The notes under the pieces were generated by a model. The model was given only the letters and a program-made list of their open reading frames with translations, was not told the origin of the DNA and ran no database searches. DNA of 8,846 nucleotides, from the NCBI GenBank assembly GCA_003523945.1, contig DOFS01000099.1:1-8846 (forward strand), read 5' to 3'. Below, one piece after another: positions 1 to 7,930 of the stretch. Each line of letters starts with the position of its first letter. The first letter of the stretch is position 1. The translations under genes and the position numbers were made by a program. The DNA comes from Nitrospiraceae bacterium (GTDB taxonomy: Bacteria > Nitrospirota > Nitrospiria > Nitrospirales > UBA8639).

Positions 1-449
1 CCCTGCTGGCCGAATCAGAAGCTCACCTTGGAGCCATTCTGAACCTGGCCTATGATGCCGTGATCTCCGTCAACGCCGCGCACCACATTCAACGCTTCAA
101 TCCAGGGGCCGAACACCTCTTTGGATATCGTGCCGAAGAAGTCATCGGACAACCGCTAGACCAACTCATTCCCTTAGCCCTCCCGCTCGACTTGCACGAG
201 GCTCGTCATCAGGTTGAACCCGATTCGAAAGCGAAGCAGACGGATGGAGCAACCGTGCAGATGCAGATCCGCCGCAAGGATGGAACCCGGCTTGCCGTCG
301 AGGCAAGAATTTGTGGCAATGGTGCTCACCACAAACTGGCCTTTTCCATCATTCTTCGTGAGAGCACCCAACGACAGGCTGTGGAGGAAACCTTTCAGGA
401 GTCCGACAGATGGCTAGAAGAACGGCTGATCCCCATATCTGATGTGTGA
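1..449 (+). CDS. PAS-domain protein, 3' end only (truncated paralogue of the downstream kinase)
   Basis: The frame is open from base 3 with no start inside the window, so the gene begins upstream; the GTG at 60 lies in the middle of the PAS fold and is unlikely to be the true start. The product shows PAS features: an ESEAHLGAIL lead-in, a [13 protein letters not shown] helix, an RRKDGTRLAVEA strand and an IILRESTQRQAVEE exit helix. It aligns throughout with the first PAS domain of the kinase at 2137-4959 (residues about 403-535). Similarity fades at residues resembling the start of that kinase's second PAS domain, where a TGA stop appears (447-449). No HisKA or ATPase part follows, so this is probably the stump of a sensor kinase or a protein ending after one PAS. 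Function as a sensor is inferred from the family. PAS identity is sure; whether the gene is intact is not. Confidence 0.75.
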   Translation, partial: LLAESEAHLGAILNLAYDAVISVNAAHHIQRFNPGAEHLFGYRAEEVIGQPLDQLIPLALPLDLHEARHQVEPDSKAKQTDGATVQMQIRRKDGTRLAVEARICGNGAHHKLAFSIILRESTQRQAVEETFQESDRWLEERLIPISDV

Positions 450-465
450 TTGTGGATGGATAGCC

Positions 466-513
466 AGAAAGAAAGAAAGATAGATAGATATATAGATAGA
501 TAGCTAGCTGGCT
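466..513. repeat. Tetranucleotide simple-sequence tract (GAAA / GATA / GCTA type)
   Basis: About 48 bases made of short runs of AGAA, then ATAG units with an embedded TATATA, then TAGC and TGGC units. It begins 17 bases after the stop of the truncated PAS gene. Such tracts are prone to slippage. It lies outside any convincing gene; the surrounding 450-685 stretch shows nothing else recognisable. No promoter was identified beside it. Confidence 0.8.
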
Positions 514-685
514 GCGCGCAGATGGCGCGGGATGTGGACGACCAAGCAGAAGGAAACGTGATCGGGGTATTGAACGGAGGAGAAAACAGCCCCCTACCCG
601 CTTAGCCATTCAGTCGAGGTTTGACGGGTCCGGCCCCCATGAGGCTCGACGGCCGTATTGAGGAATTCCAACGGCTCGTCTTCCC

Positions 686-1654
686 TCACCCGTTTCGACT
701 GGCCGCCATTTTGTTGGAGTGAGAGGACCTTTTTCTTTTCGTGGTTCTCCGGCCTCCATTGATTGCCGATATTTTTCTATTGACCCATTCGTCCAATTCC
801 TTCCAGACCATTTGCTCCCCGCTGCCCTGCCGGCTGGCTTCCTGCGCCAGGGTGAGAATGTCCTGATACGACCGCACGTGTAACGCCACCTGCTCTTGCT
901 TGACCATCCTGGCAAATTCCATCCATTCATTCGATCTGACCTTATGGCTCATGGGCAAATGGGGACTGTCTGCATAGACGATGACCACGGCCGGTTGCTT
1001 GTCTTTCTGCCGCCCCACCTTATAGGCCGCCACGAGATTGCGCATCCATTGGTAAGCCGGTCCCGCGAATGGGCAAGGTTGGTAATCCACGTCGGCATCC
1101 AGATGAAAGATCTTCGGAATGATGTCCCAATACTGGATGCCTTTCCGGCTTAACGCACAGCGAGCGGAAGATGGATTCCCGCTCACCTCCGGCGGGAATG
1201 ACGGAGAGGAAAGAATGGATGCCGCATAATTCCCATTGCACCGTTTGGCACCGTTGCGCGAGAGCGTTTGCGAACAGGCGCCGCCATCCTGTTCGGTGAA
1301 TTTACATTCAATGAGCAGGACCGCCTGTGAGCTTTCAGCATAGACATCCACCTGGGTGGGACGAGGTTCATTGAGCAATGTCGGACGCGCGATCCATTCC
1401 AGGGTGACGGCCCAGGGACTGCCGGTAGGAAGCCCGAGGGTTGTGGCAAGGGCGTCAAGAATCACATCACAATCCGAGGAGGTTTTGATGGTGCCGAACA
1501 CATCAATGGCCAGCGCTTGTGATGAATGGGCCACATGCGTATCGATGGCGCCCCCCCTTCCTGTGTGCCACGGAAATTTTTCCCATGGTTCACAGGCTTG
1601 ATGCGCGGCTGGGAAAATATTTTGTTCGAGACGTGTTCTGGTGGCGTCGTCCAT
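686..1654 (-). CDS. PD-(D/E)XK nuclease-family protein, possibly a PGN_0703-type putative restriction endonuclease
   Basis: A 322-residue soluble protein without signal peptide or membrane segment. The nuclease core is visible as E85 (VTLEW), D103 (QVDVY) and E116-C-K118 (LLIECKFTE), matching the E...D...EXK metal-binding pattern. The ECKFTE string followed by a glycine and cysteine (GGACSQ), the upstream HSSQALAIDVFG segment and the later CPFAGPAYQWMRN segment resemble PGN_0703-type putative endonucleases as I recall them. The C-terminus (about 301-315) is rich in Lys and Arg and could contact nucleic acid. The ATG at 1654 has AGAGG about 7 bases before it. Residues about 145-165 come from a REP-like palindrome (1174-1199) that keeps the frame open, probably an insertion. 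No methylase lies beside it, so it is a stand-alone nuclease or an orphan. Family confidence is good; substrate is unknown. Confidence 0.75.
   Translation of the reverse strand: MDDATRTRLEQNIFPAAHQACEPWEKFPWHTGRGGAIDTHVAHSSQALAIDVFGTIKTSSDCDVILDALATTLGLPTGSPWAVTLEWIARPTLLNEPRPTQVDVYAESSQAVLLIECKFTEQDGGACSQTLSRNGAKRCNGNYAASILSSPSFPPEVSGNPSSARCALSRKGIQYWDIIPKIFHLDADVDYQPCPFAGPAYQWMRNLVAAYKVGRQKDKQPAVVIVYADSPHLPMSHKVRSNEWMEFARMVKQEQVALHVRSYQDILTLAQEASRQGSGEQMVWKELDEWVNRKISAINGGRRTTKRKRSSHSNKMAASRNG
1171..1220. repeat. REP-like palindromic element inside the nuclease gene
   Basis: An 8-bp perfect inverted repeat, ATTCCCGC (1175-1182) and GCGGGAAT (1192-1199), with a 9-base centre, followed by GACGGAGAGG. 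This is the layout of the common dispersed ATTCCC...GGGAAT palindromes seen in many bacterial genomes (the dRS3 type of Neisseria is one named example). The direct repeat ATGGAT lies on both sides (1171-1176 and 1215-1220). The element is translated on the minus strand as part of the nuclease without a stop. Only one copy occurs in this window, so its repetitive nature is inferred from its form. Confidence 0.55.
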
Positions 1655-2038
1655 GTGGCGGCCTCTATGCGTGAGAGGGTGAATCCGGGAATTAGGGGTT
1701 TTAAAGGTATTCTTCGGAAGATGGAGCTTTGAAATGAATGTGGAATGGGAAGATGGATGGTTTGGAGTTGTTGCGGAAATACAGAAGAGGGAGGTCTGCT
1801 TAACACGGTTTGAGGGGATATGTGTTTTTCAACGATGCCGGGTCTCGGCCCCGGCAGCCGAGGGCAAGGCCTTCGGGGGCGAAACCCCGTCTCATTCTAA
1901 AATAATACTCACAACACGATCATGAAAAACCCACACCAAAACCCTGAACCACGCACTCCGCCTTCCTTGCTTTATCTACCTGTCAATATGGCCGTATTTG
2001 CTTAAGCTTTTCCGGATTCAGGCCGATGCAATTCACCA
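1655..2038. other. Intergenic stretch without a convincing gene
   Basis: This divergent spacer separates the start of the minus-strand nuclease gene from the kinase operon. It must contain the promoters of both, but I see no clear -35/-10 pair. It holds the repeat fragment at 1841-1890. An open frame at 1734-1925 reads into that repeat and lacks family resemblance, so I do not call it a gene. A second open stretch at 1926-2075 encodes a hydrophobic segment with a CxxC motif (cysteine codons at 2043 and 2052) but no start, and may be the relic of a membrane protein. Confidence 0.6.
1841..1890 (-). repeat. Fragment of the dispersed structured repeat (inverted copy)
   Basis: Its reverse complement matches the distal part of the repeat at 7635-7854: both share a GGCCTTGCCCTC core followed by GCTGCC and GGCCGA. 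It contains two small hairpins: CTCGG (1844-1848) with CCGAG (1858-1862), and CGGGG (1874-1878) with CCCCG (1885-1889) around a GCGAAA loop. The same GCGAAA loop caps the longer 7-bp stem at 7804-7823. Only this part of the repeat is present here, and its orientation is opposite to the copies after 7400. Confidence 0.7.
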
Positions 2039-2137
2039 ATGGTGTTCCTTCTGCTTGGCATCTTCCTGGCTGTAGCTTCATGGATCACCCATCACGTCCC
2101 CACAGGCAATCTTTATAAGGCGTTTCGGGTGACATAA
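2039..2137 (+). CDS. Possible 32-residue membrane peptide overlapping the kinase start
   Basis: A short frame starting ATG (2039) encodes one hydrophobic helix (VFLLLGIFLAVASWI) followed by a short polar tail ending KAFRVT. Its TAA stop (2135-2137) shares the A with the kinase ATG (2137-2139), giving the TAATG overlap typical of translational coupling. The kinase itself has only a weak GGGTGA before its start, which fits coupling. Against a real gene: no good ribosome site is seen before 2039, the frame stays open back to a stop at 2003-2005, and the hydrophobic stretch could be the end of a decayed membrane-protein gene. I do not recognise a family. Confidence 0.3.
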   Translation: MVFLLLGIFLAVASWITHHVPTGNLYKAFRVT

Positions 2138-4959
2138 TGCGATACCAAGGCCGTCATAGCAGAAAGAGTCCTCGTGGGAAGACCTTCGTCTTCATGGATT
2201 TCAAATTACTGGTCATCCTGATGCTTCTGGTCACGTCTATTGTGGGAACGTTTGCCTTCACCATTATCACCTTGAAAGCCCAAGACCGGAATATGGACCT
2301 GATCAGTTTGGCCGGGCGACAGCGCATGCTGAACCAGCGTTATATGAAAGAAATCCTGTTGGCCTCACAGGGCTTAGAAGCCGATTACCTTCGCCCTCGA
2401 ACGGCCTTTAACGAAACACTCGAAACCTTTCTGACCGGCGGCCGGGTACCCAACTTTCCGGAGGCGGGTGATGTGTTGATCGTCCCGAGCATGAGGGAGC
2501 AACCCATTATCGATCTATTGCAGGCGATCAAAAAAACCATGCACGAATTTTCCTCAAAATCCGTCCATTTCCTGCACCTGTCGGAAAGCGATGACATGTA
2601 CGAGCCCACCATGAACGACCTGTTGGTGCTGAACAACCAGGTGCAACAACTCGTCGAGCAATCCGTAAAAAAACTGACACTCGTCCTCGAGGACAGACTC
2701 TCCACCATCATTCGATGGGAAATCACCACCGGTATCCTCATGGCGCTTCTTGGGACCTTTCTGGCCAGTCAGGTCTTTTTGGCCAACCGGAAGCGGGACA
2801 GGGAAATCGAGGAGCGCAAGAAGGCCGAAGAACATCTCAACCTTCAATGTGCCATATCCAGAATCCTGTCTGAGGATCAGGATGTCGACACGGGGATTTC
2901 ACGTATTTTAGAGACCCTGACCCATGGGTTTCCCTGGGCCTTGGCGGCATACTGGGAAGCGGATTCAGAGACTCAGATCTTACGATGCCGGACCCTGTTT
3001 CCGGTCTCGGAGGCCAGTCTTCTGCCATTTATCGAAATGACCCGAAGTCTTCCGCTGATGAAAGGCCAGGGACTTCCGGGACATATCTGGCAGACCGGTA
3101 CCCCGGCGCGAATGGTGGATGTGCAGGAGGACCCGAATTATCCACGAGCCCCGGCGGCCGCCGAGGTCGGTCTCCATGGGGCCATTGGTTTTCCGGTACT
3201 CATTGAATCCGAGATCGTTGGAGTCATAGAGGCCTTTAGTCACCTTGCCGAGCCGGTTGATCCGGATCTGCTCTATATGTTTCCCTTGCTGGGCAAGCAA
3301 ATCGGGCAGTTCATCCAGCGTCAACAGGATCATGCCACCATTGCCGAATCGGAAGCCCGCCTCGGAGCGATTCTCAAGTTTGCCCATGACGGAGTCATTT
3401 CGGTCAATGAAGCGCAATGCATTCACCTCTTTAATCAAGGGGCCGAACACCTCTTTGGATATCGTGCCGAAGAAGTCATCGGACAACCGCTGGAACACGT
3501 CCTTCCCCTTTTACTCCCCAGCAAGGTGCAATACCTGGCTATCCAGAATTGTGGGACGAATCGGGAATCGGATCAGAAGGTGGGATCGACCGTAGAGGTG
3601 CATGGACGTCGCAAGAACGGAACCGAGTTCCCTGCCGAAGCGAGCATTTCGGTCAATTTCCTGACAACCCCCCTGACCTACACCATCATTCTGCGTGATA
3701 TCACTCAGCGGCAGGCCATGGAGGAAGCCCTACAGAAGTCCTACCGGTTTTTCGAAGAGATTCTGACTTCCATTTCCGCGATATTAATCAGCGTCGATTC
3801 GAATGGACTGATCCGGCAATGGAATACCACGGCAGAAAAGACGTTGGGCCTGATGGCCGCAAATGTTCTGGACAGAGATTTTGCCTCCTGTGATATCCCG
3901 TGGGATTGGTCCATCGTGAGCAAGAGAGTTCTCCAATGTGTGAAATCACAGAAGGCCGTGCGCATGGAGACGCTGCATTACCGAACCCCTTCAGGAGAAA
4001 AGGGGTTCCTGGGACTTACCGTGAATCCGATCCGGGCCAAGCACGATGGTGACCTTTCCGGATTCTTGATATTAGGAACGGACATCTCAGGAAAAAAGCA
4101 GCTCGAAGTGCAGCTTTCACTGGCGCAAAAGATGGAATCCATCGGGCAATTGGCTGCCGGGATCGCTCACGAGATCAACACGCCCATCCAATTTGTCAAT
4201 GACAATCTTCTCTTTTTGAAGGAGAGCTTTGAATCCATCCAGGCCGTGTTGAATGTCTATGAGAGCCTGATGCAGACCTTGCCGAAAGAAGCCTTTGAGC
4301 CACACCTGTTCCAGCAGGTCAAAACAATCACAGACCAGGCCGACCTGGTGTATACCTTGAACGAGATTCCTAAGGCGCTGGATCAGTCTCTGGATGGGGC
4401 TCAACGGGTGACAAATATTGTGGGTGCCATGAAAGATTTCTCTCATCCTGGCACAGGAGAGAAAGTGGCGATTGACCTGAATAGCGTAATCGACAATACC
4501 ATCCTTGTGACCCGGAACGAATGGAAGTATGTCGCGGAGGTGAAGACCGAATATGACTCCGGGCTTCCCCCGGTCCCCTGTCTGCGCGGAGAACTCAGTC
4601 AAGTCATCTTAAATCTGATCGTCAATGCCGCCCATGCCATTGCCGACGTGGTCGGGAAGGAAGAAGGAAAGAAGGGACTGATCACGATCAGCACCCGGGC
4701 CGATGGGAACTGGGCGGAGATACGCATCACCGATACCGGCACGGGCATTCCGCTTGAATTCCGGAATAAGATTTTCGACCCCTTCTTTACGACCAAGGAA
4801 GTGGGAAGGGGAACCGGGCAGGGCCTCGCCATTTCTCATACCGTGGTCGTCAAGAAACACGGAGGCACGCTGACGTTCGAGACGGAGGTGGGCACCGGGA
4901 CGACCTTTGTGATCCGGCTGCCGATGCAGGTCGCACTGGCTCATCAGGAGTCCGCATGA
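2137..4959 (+). CDS. Membrane hybrid-sensing histidine kinase (PilJ-like, GAF, PAS, PAS, HisKA, HATPase)
   Basis: A 940-residue inner-membrane sensor kinase. TM1 is about residues 22-46. A periplasmic region follows and begins with the [17 protein letters not shown] motif of the PilJ/NarX-type sensing domain. TM2 is about 196-216. A charged coiled linker ([17 protein letters not shown]) leads to a GAF domain at about 231-398. PAS1 is about 403-530 and PAS2 about 535-655. The H-box GIAHEINTP carries the phospho-accepting H678. The ATPase shows the N-box (N830 in [10 protein letters not shown]), G1 (DTGTGIP from D866), an F-box (FDPFFTTKE from F880) and G2 (GRGTGQGLA, about 890). All catalytic motifs are intact. 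It has no receiver of its own, so it should pass phosphate to the two regulators encoded next; the second gene overlaps its stop. The ligand is unknown; NarX and PilJ relatives do not fix it. Its first PAS is paralogous to the gene fragment at 1-449. Confidence 0.95.
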   Translation: MRYQGRHSRKSPRGKTFVFMDFKLLVILMLLVTSIVGTFAFTIITLKAQDRNMDLISLAGRQRMLNQRYMKEILLASQGLEADYLRPRTAFNETLETFLTGGRVPNFPEAGDVLIVPSMREQPIIDLLQAIKKTMHEFSSKSVHFLHLSESDDMYEPTMNDLLVLNNQVQQLVEQSVKKLTLVLEDRLSTIIRWEITTGILMALLGTFLASQVFLANRKRDREIEERKKAEEHLNLQCAISRILSEDQDVDTGISRILETLTHGFPWALAAYWEADSETQILRCRTLFPVSEASLLPFIEMTRSLPLMKGQGLPGHIWQTGTPARMVDVQEDPNYPRAPAAAEVGLHGAIGFPVLIESEIVGVIEAFSHLAEPVDPDLLYMFPLLGKQIGQFIQRQQDHATIAESEARLGAILKFAHDGVISVNEAQCIHLFNQGAEHLFGYRAEEVIGQPLEHVLPLLLPSKVQYLAIQNCGTNRESDQKVGSTVEVHGRRKNGTEFPAEASISVNFLTTPLTYTIILRDITQRQAMEEALQKSYRFFEEILTSISAILISVDSNGLIRQWNTTAEKTLGLMAANVLDRDFASCDIPWDWSIVSKRVLQCVKSQKAVRMETLHYRTPSGEKGFLGLTVNPIRAKHDGDLSGFLILGTDISGKKQLEVQLSLAQKMESIGQLAAGIAHEINTPIQFVNDNLLFLKESFESIQAVLNVYESLMQTLPKEAFEPHLFQQVKTITDQADLVYTLNEIPKALDQSLDGAQRVTNIVGAMKDFSHPGTGEKVAIDLNSVIDNTILVTRNEWKYVAEVKTEYDSGLPPVPCLRGELSQVILNLIVNAAHAIADVVGKEEGKKGLITISTRADGNWAEIRITDTGTGIPLEFRNKIFDPFFTTKEVGRGTGQGLAISHTVVVKKHGGTLTFETEVGTGTTFVIRLPMQVALAHQESA

Positions 4960-6155
4960 AACGCCGGATTGTCTTTGTCGATGATGAACCATTCGTTCTG
5001 GAAGCGCACAAACGGATGCTCCGCCCGATGCGCCATGAATGGGAGATGGAGTTCGTCACCAGCGGGACGGAGGCCTTGGCCCGCCTGGAGCACACAGGCG
5101 TCGATGTCGTGGTGTCGGATGTGCGCATGCCGGGTATGGATGGGGTCGAGCTGTTGAATGCCATTAAAGATCGGCACCCGCATACCGTCCGCTTCCTGCT
5201 GTCCGGGCAGGCCGACCGGGAAACCCTTATGAAAGCGATCGGCCCGTCCCATCAATATCTGGCCAAGCCTTGTGATACGGAAGTCCTGAAGGCCTCCATC
5301 GACCGTGCCTGCGCTCTGGGAGATCTGTTGCAGGATGATTCCATTAAACGGCTGGTGTCCCAAATTGACTCCATGCCTTCGCTCCCCTCTCTCTACCTGG
5401 AGCTGGAGGAAGAACTCGGCGCACCCGAGTCCAGTATCGAACGGGCAGCTGCCATTGTCGCAAAAGATATTGGCATGACCGCCAAAATTCTGAAGATCGT
5501 GAATTCGGCGTTTTTGGGCATCCCGCGAACGGTCTCCGATCCCGCGCAGGCGGTCATGTTTCTCGGATTCCAGACATTAAAAACGCTGGTCCTGACATTT
5601 GCGGTCTTTCAACAGTTGAGTCAGAAGACTCTTCCGGGATTCGACGTCGAGCGTTTTTGGCAACATAGTCTGGCCACCGGAGAGCAGGCCAGAAAAATTG
5701 CCATAGCCGAACAGGCCGCACCCTCGGTGGTGGAAGCGTCATTAGCCGGCGGCCTCCTTCATGATGTGGGGATGTTGTTGCTGGTGAATTCGTTTCCTGA
5801 CCGGTATCAGGAGGCATTGACGATCTTTTCGACCCGACAATGCTCTCTTCCGGAGGCGGAAACCCACATCTTCAAGGCGACCCATGCAGAAATCGGCGCC
5901 TACCTTTTAGGCCTGTGGGGTATCCCCACATCCGTGATTGAAGCCGTGGCCTTTCACCATCGGCCATCGGCGAGCCTGGCCCAGGTCTTGACGCCCCTGA
6001 TCTCCGTGCATGCGGCCAATGGTCTCCTGGCGGAACAAGACCCTCGCAATCTTGAGCGGGAACCTCCGCCATTTTTTGATCTGAATTATTTGGCAGAACT
6101 CAACTTCACAAATCGCATTCCGGTGTGGCGTGAACTCTCCCTGGTTTCGAACTAG
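4956..6155 (+). CDS. Response regulator with HDOD output domain
   Basis: A 399-residue cytoplasmic protein. The receiver (about 1-125) has the acidic pair D9/D10, phospho-acceptor D55 (VVSDVRMPG), S83 in place of the usual Thr/Ser, and K104 (LAKPC). An HDOD domain (about 137-345) starts at IDSMPSLPSLYLELEEEL and includes IGMTAKILKIVNSAFLG. Unlike many HDOD proteins it retains HD-type residues: H237 (WQHS), H269-D270 (GLLHDVG), H310 and H334-H335 (AFHH). It could therefore still bind metal, although HDOD domains are generally viewed as signalling or binding modules without proven catalysis. The start is set by the ATGA overlap with the kinase stop and by AGGAG 5 bases before it. Co-translation with the kinase makes it a likely direct phosphotransfer target. 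There is no DNA-binding domain, so output is by protein contact or small-molecule signalling. Confidence 0.93.
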   Translation: MKRRIVFVDDEPFVLEAHKRMLRPMRHEWEMEFVTSGTEALARLEHTGVDVVVSDVRMPGMDGVELLNAIKDRHPHTVRFLLSGQADRETLMKAIGPSHQYLAKPCDTEVLKASIDRACALGDLLQDDSIKRLVSQIDSMPSLPSLYLELEEELGAPESSIERAAAIVAKDIGMTAKILKIVNSAFLGIPRTVSDPAQAVMFLGFQTLKTLVLTFAVFQQLSQKTLPGFDVERFWQHSLATGEQARKIAIAEQAAPSVVEASLAGGLLHDVGMLLLVNSFPDRYQEALTIFSTRQCSLPEAETHIFKATHAEIGAYLLGLWGIPTSVIEAVAFHHRPSASLAQVLTPLISVHAANGLLAEQDPRNLEREPPPFFDLNYLAELNFTNRIPVWRELSLVSN

Positions 6156-6182
6156 GCTCGGAACTGAAGGAAGGTCCTTCTG

Positions 6183-7367
6183 ATGGAACACATTTTGTTT
6201 GTGGATGATGAAGCCCACATCCTGGATGGCTTTCAGCGCCAGTTCCGGAAACGCTTTCAGGTCTCTACCGCGTTAGGAGCGCAGCAGGCTCTGGAGTTGA
6301 TCACGGCCCAAGGGCCTTTTGCGGTCGTGGTGTCAGATATGTGCATGCCCGGAATTGACGGGATCCGGTTTCTTGGTTCAGTCCGGAAAATCATTCCGGA
6401 GACGGTGCGCATCATGCTGACAGGGAATGCCGACGTCCGAACGGCGATAGAAGCCGTGAATCAAGGAGAAATTTTTCGATTCCTCACCAAGCCCTGTCCA
6501 CCCGCCAACCTGACATTGGCTCTTGAGGCCGGCATCCACCAATATCAGCTTATCCGGGCCGAAAAAGAACTACTCGAGGGAACGCTGCGGGGAAGCCTCC
6601 AAGCCTTGAGCGATCTCCTTGCAGTGGTCAATCCTGAGGCATTTGGGCGGGCGTCCCGCCTGAAAGGATACGTGGTCGCCTTCACCCAACACATGGGGAT
6701 TTCGGATACCTGGCAGATGGAGATCGCCGCAGTGCTCTCGCAGATCGGATGCGTCAACGTTTCTCAATCCATTCTCAAAAAAATCAACACGGGAGAAGCT
6801 TTGACCTCCAATGAAACCCAGGCGTTTCACCACCATCCCTTGACGGGATCGGGCATTCTGGCCAATATTCCCCGCATGGAGGCCGTGGCCAAAATTATCC
6901 TCTACCAACAAAAACATTTCGATGGATCGGGATGGCCCCAAGACCTCATCAGCGGGAAGGAGATTCCCTTGGGCGCCCGACTTCTCAAAATTGCTCTCGA
7001 CTTCGATTACCTTCGCATGCAGAACTATCCCCCAAATAGCGCCTATGAAGAACTTCAGTCGCGGCAGGGATGGTACGATCCAACTCTGCTGCAGGCGTTA
7101 AAACCCCCGTTGGTACCCGAACAGATTGCCAGGGTCGTCTCCATTTCCCTCGATGAACTGCAACCGCATATGATTGTGGCGGAGGAAATTTATGACCAAA
7201 AAAACAACCTGCTGGTGGCCAAAGGATTGGACTTAACAGAATGGATGGTCAACCGTTTAAAACAAATGACCGGAGCACAAGCGGTCCGTGAACCGATTCA
7301 AGTCATTCTTCCTGAATCGAGCTCCCGAAATGAGCCACCCGTCCAGTCCCCTCATCTTGTCCAGTAA
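6183..7367 (+). CDS. Response regulator with degenerate HD-GYP-like output domain (RpfG architecture)
   Basis: A 394-residue protein. The receiver (about 1-120) is complete: D8/D9, phospho-acceptor D52 (VVSDMCMPG), T80 and K103 (LTKPC). A linker helix leads to an HD-GYP-like domain (about 135-310), recognisable from HHHPLTGSGIL (about 216-226), DGSGWP (247-252) and LGARLLKIALDFD (263-275). Key residues of active HD-GYP enzymes are lost: the LHDIGK motif reads LSQIGC (S186-Q187 for HD), and the HHE before DGSG reads QQK (242-244). H218 and D273 remain. A C-terminal region (about 318-375, DELQPHMIVAEEIYD onward) is the tail often seen on HD-GYP regulators. A purine-rich AAGGAAGG ends 8 bases before the ATG; it lies within GAAGG...CCTTC, which could form a small hairpin over the ribosome site. 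A 27-base gap after the previous gene supports one operon. It probably does not hydrolyse c-di-GMP; binding or scaffolding is my inference. Confidence 0.92.
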   Translation: MEHILFVDDEAHILDGFQRQFRKRFQVSTALGAQQALELITAQGPFAVVVSDMCMPGIDGIRFLGSVRKIIPETVRIMLTGNADVRTAIEAVNQGEIFRFLTKPCPPANLTLALEAGIHQYQLIRAEKELLEGTLRGSLQALSDLLAVVNPEAFGRASRLKGYVVAFTQHMGISDTWQMEIAAVLSQIGCVNVSQSILKKINTGEALTSNETQAFHHHPLTGSGILANIPRMEAVAKIILYQQKHFDGSGWPQDLISGKEIPLGARLLKIALDFDYLRMQNYPPNSAYEELQSRQGWYDPTLLQALKPPLVPEQIARVVSISLDELQPHMIVAEEIYDQKNNLLVAKGLDLTEWMVNRLKQMTGAQAVREPIQVILPESSSRNEPPVQSPHLVQ

Positions 7368-7413
7368 CGAAACCGGACCAACCCTTCCCGCCTATTCACC
7401 GCACATGACGTTG

Positions 7414-7560
7414 GCGGACCGTGTGTGAGCCCGGTGAGTTGGGCCGCTCTCCTTGGCCTTGCGTCAGTACGATGTAATGGGGCCGACCTGGGTGAACATA
7501 GTTTTGGCCACTTTTGTCGAACCAAAAGTGGCTCGGCTGCCGGCCCGAGCCCCACCATCA
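7414..7560 (+). repeat. Dispersed structured repeat, copy 1 (short form)
   Basis: Its first 36 bases (7414-7449) match 7679-7714 at 33 of 36 positions. It then carries a hairpin with 11-base arms (7506-7516 and 7523-7533: ten canonical pairs and a terminal G-T) around the loop TCGAAC. A second, mutually exclusive 7-bp stem GGCTCGG/CCGAGCC lies at 7530-7536 and 7545-7551. It lacks both the left module at 7635-7678 and the GCGAAA hairpin of copy 2. Confidence 0.75.
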
Positions 7561-7634
7561 ACCTTCCCCACTCCCTCATTCTTACGTCCTCAATCTTTTA
7601 TGGAAGTCCCTCCAGCATCCCTCTCCTATTTTTC

Positions 7635-7854
7635 GACGCCTGCCGGCTGGCCCCCAGGAGGGACGCTCTTAGAAAATAGCGGCCCTTGTGTGAGCCCGGC
7701 GAGTTGGGCCGCTCCTCTCAGGTCAGCGTCCCTCCCCTCCAATAAGGCCGGACGGGGCGTCACTGGTTTTGGGCCCTTTTGCCGAAACAAAAGGGCCTCG
7801 TCGTTCGGGGGCGAAACCCCGAAGGCCTTGCCCTCCGCTGCCCGGCCGAACCCC
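7635..7854 (+). repeat. Dispersed structured repeat, copy 2 (long form)
   Basis: A modular unit. Bases 7635-7706 match 8746-8817 without gaps at 58 of 72 positions. An 8-bp stem AGCGGCCC (7678-7685) with GGGCCGCT (7706-7713) follows. Next comes a hairpin with 11-base arms at 7771-7781 and 7788-7798 around the loop CCGAAA, then a 7-bp hairpin TTCGGGG/CCCCGAA (7804-7810, 7817-7823) around GCGAAA. The end module (about 7824-7854) matches the inverted fragment at 1841-1890. The first long hairpin is shared with copy 1 and has paired changes. Confidence 0.8.
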
Positions 7855-7930
7855 AGCAAATTCTGAATGAAACAAATTCAATTGGTTCCGTCAGGTGAGG
7901 ATCCCTGATCAATCGAAGAATCTTTCCTCA

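Noticed and set aside
349..609. 86-codon minus-strand open frame
   Set aside because: It is antisense to the PAS fragment and reads the simple repeat as a low-complexity Ile/Tyr stretch; there is no family resemblance.
600..660. GTCGAG...CTCGAC inverted repeat after the nuclease gene as a terminator
   Set aside because: The arms are only 6 bases with a loop of about 25 bases and no T-run on the minus strand.
1734..1925. 63-codon open frame
   Set aside because: Its second half is the inverted repeat fragment at 1841-1890, and the first half has no family resemblance or ribosome site.
7506..7533. Intrinsic terminator after the regulator operon
   Set aside because: The stem is strong but no T-run follows it on either strand, and the same structure recurs as part of a dispersed repeat.
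7352..7866. Open frames of 75 to 137 codons on both strands across the repeats
   Set aside because: They translate the repeat modules themselves, overlap each other in several frames and lack ribosome sites; base-paired structure explains the conservation better than coding.
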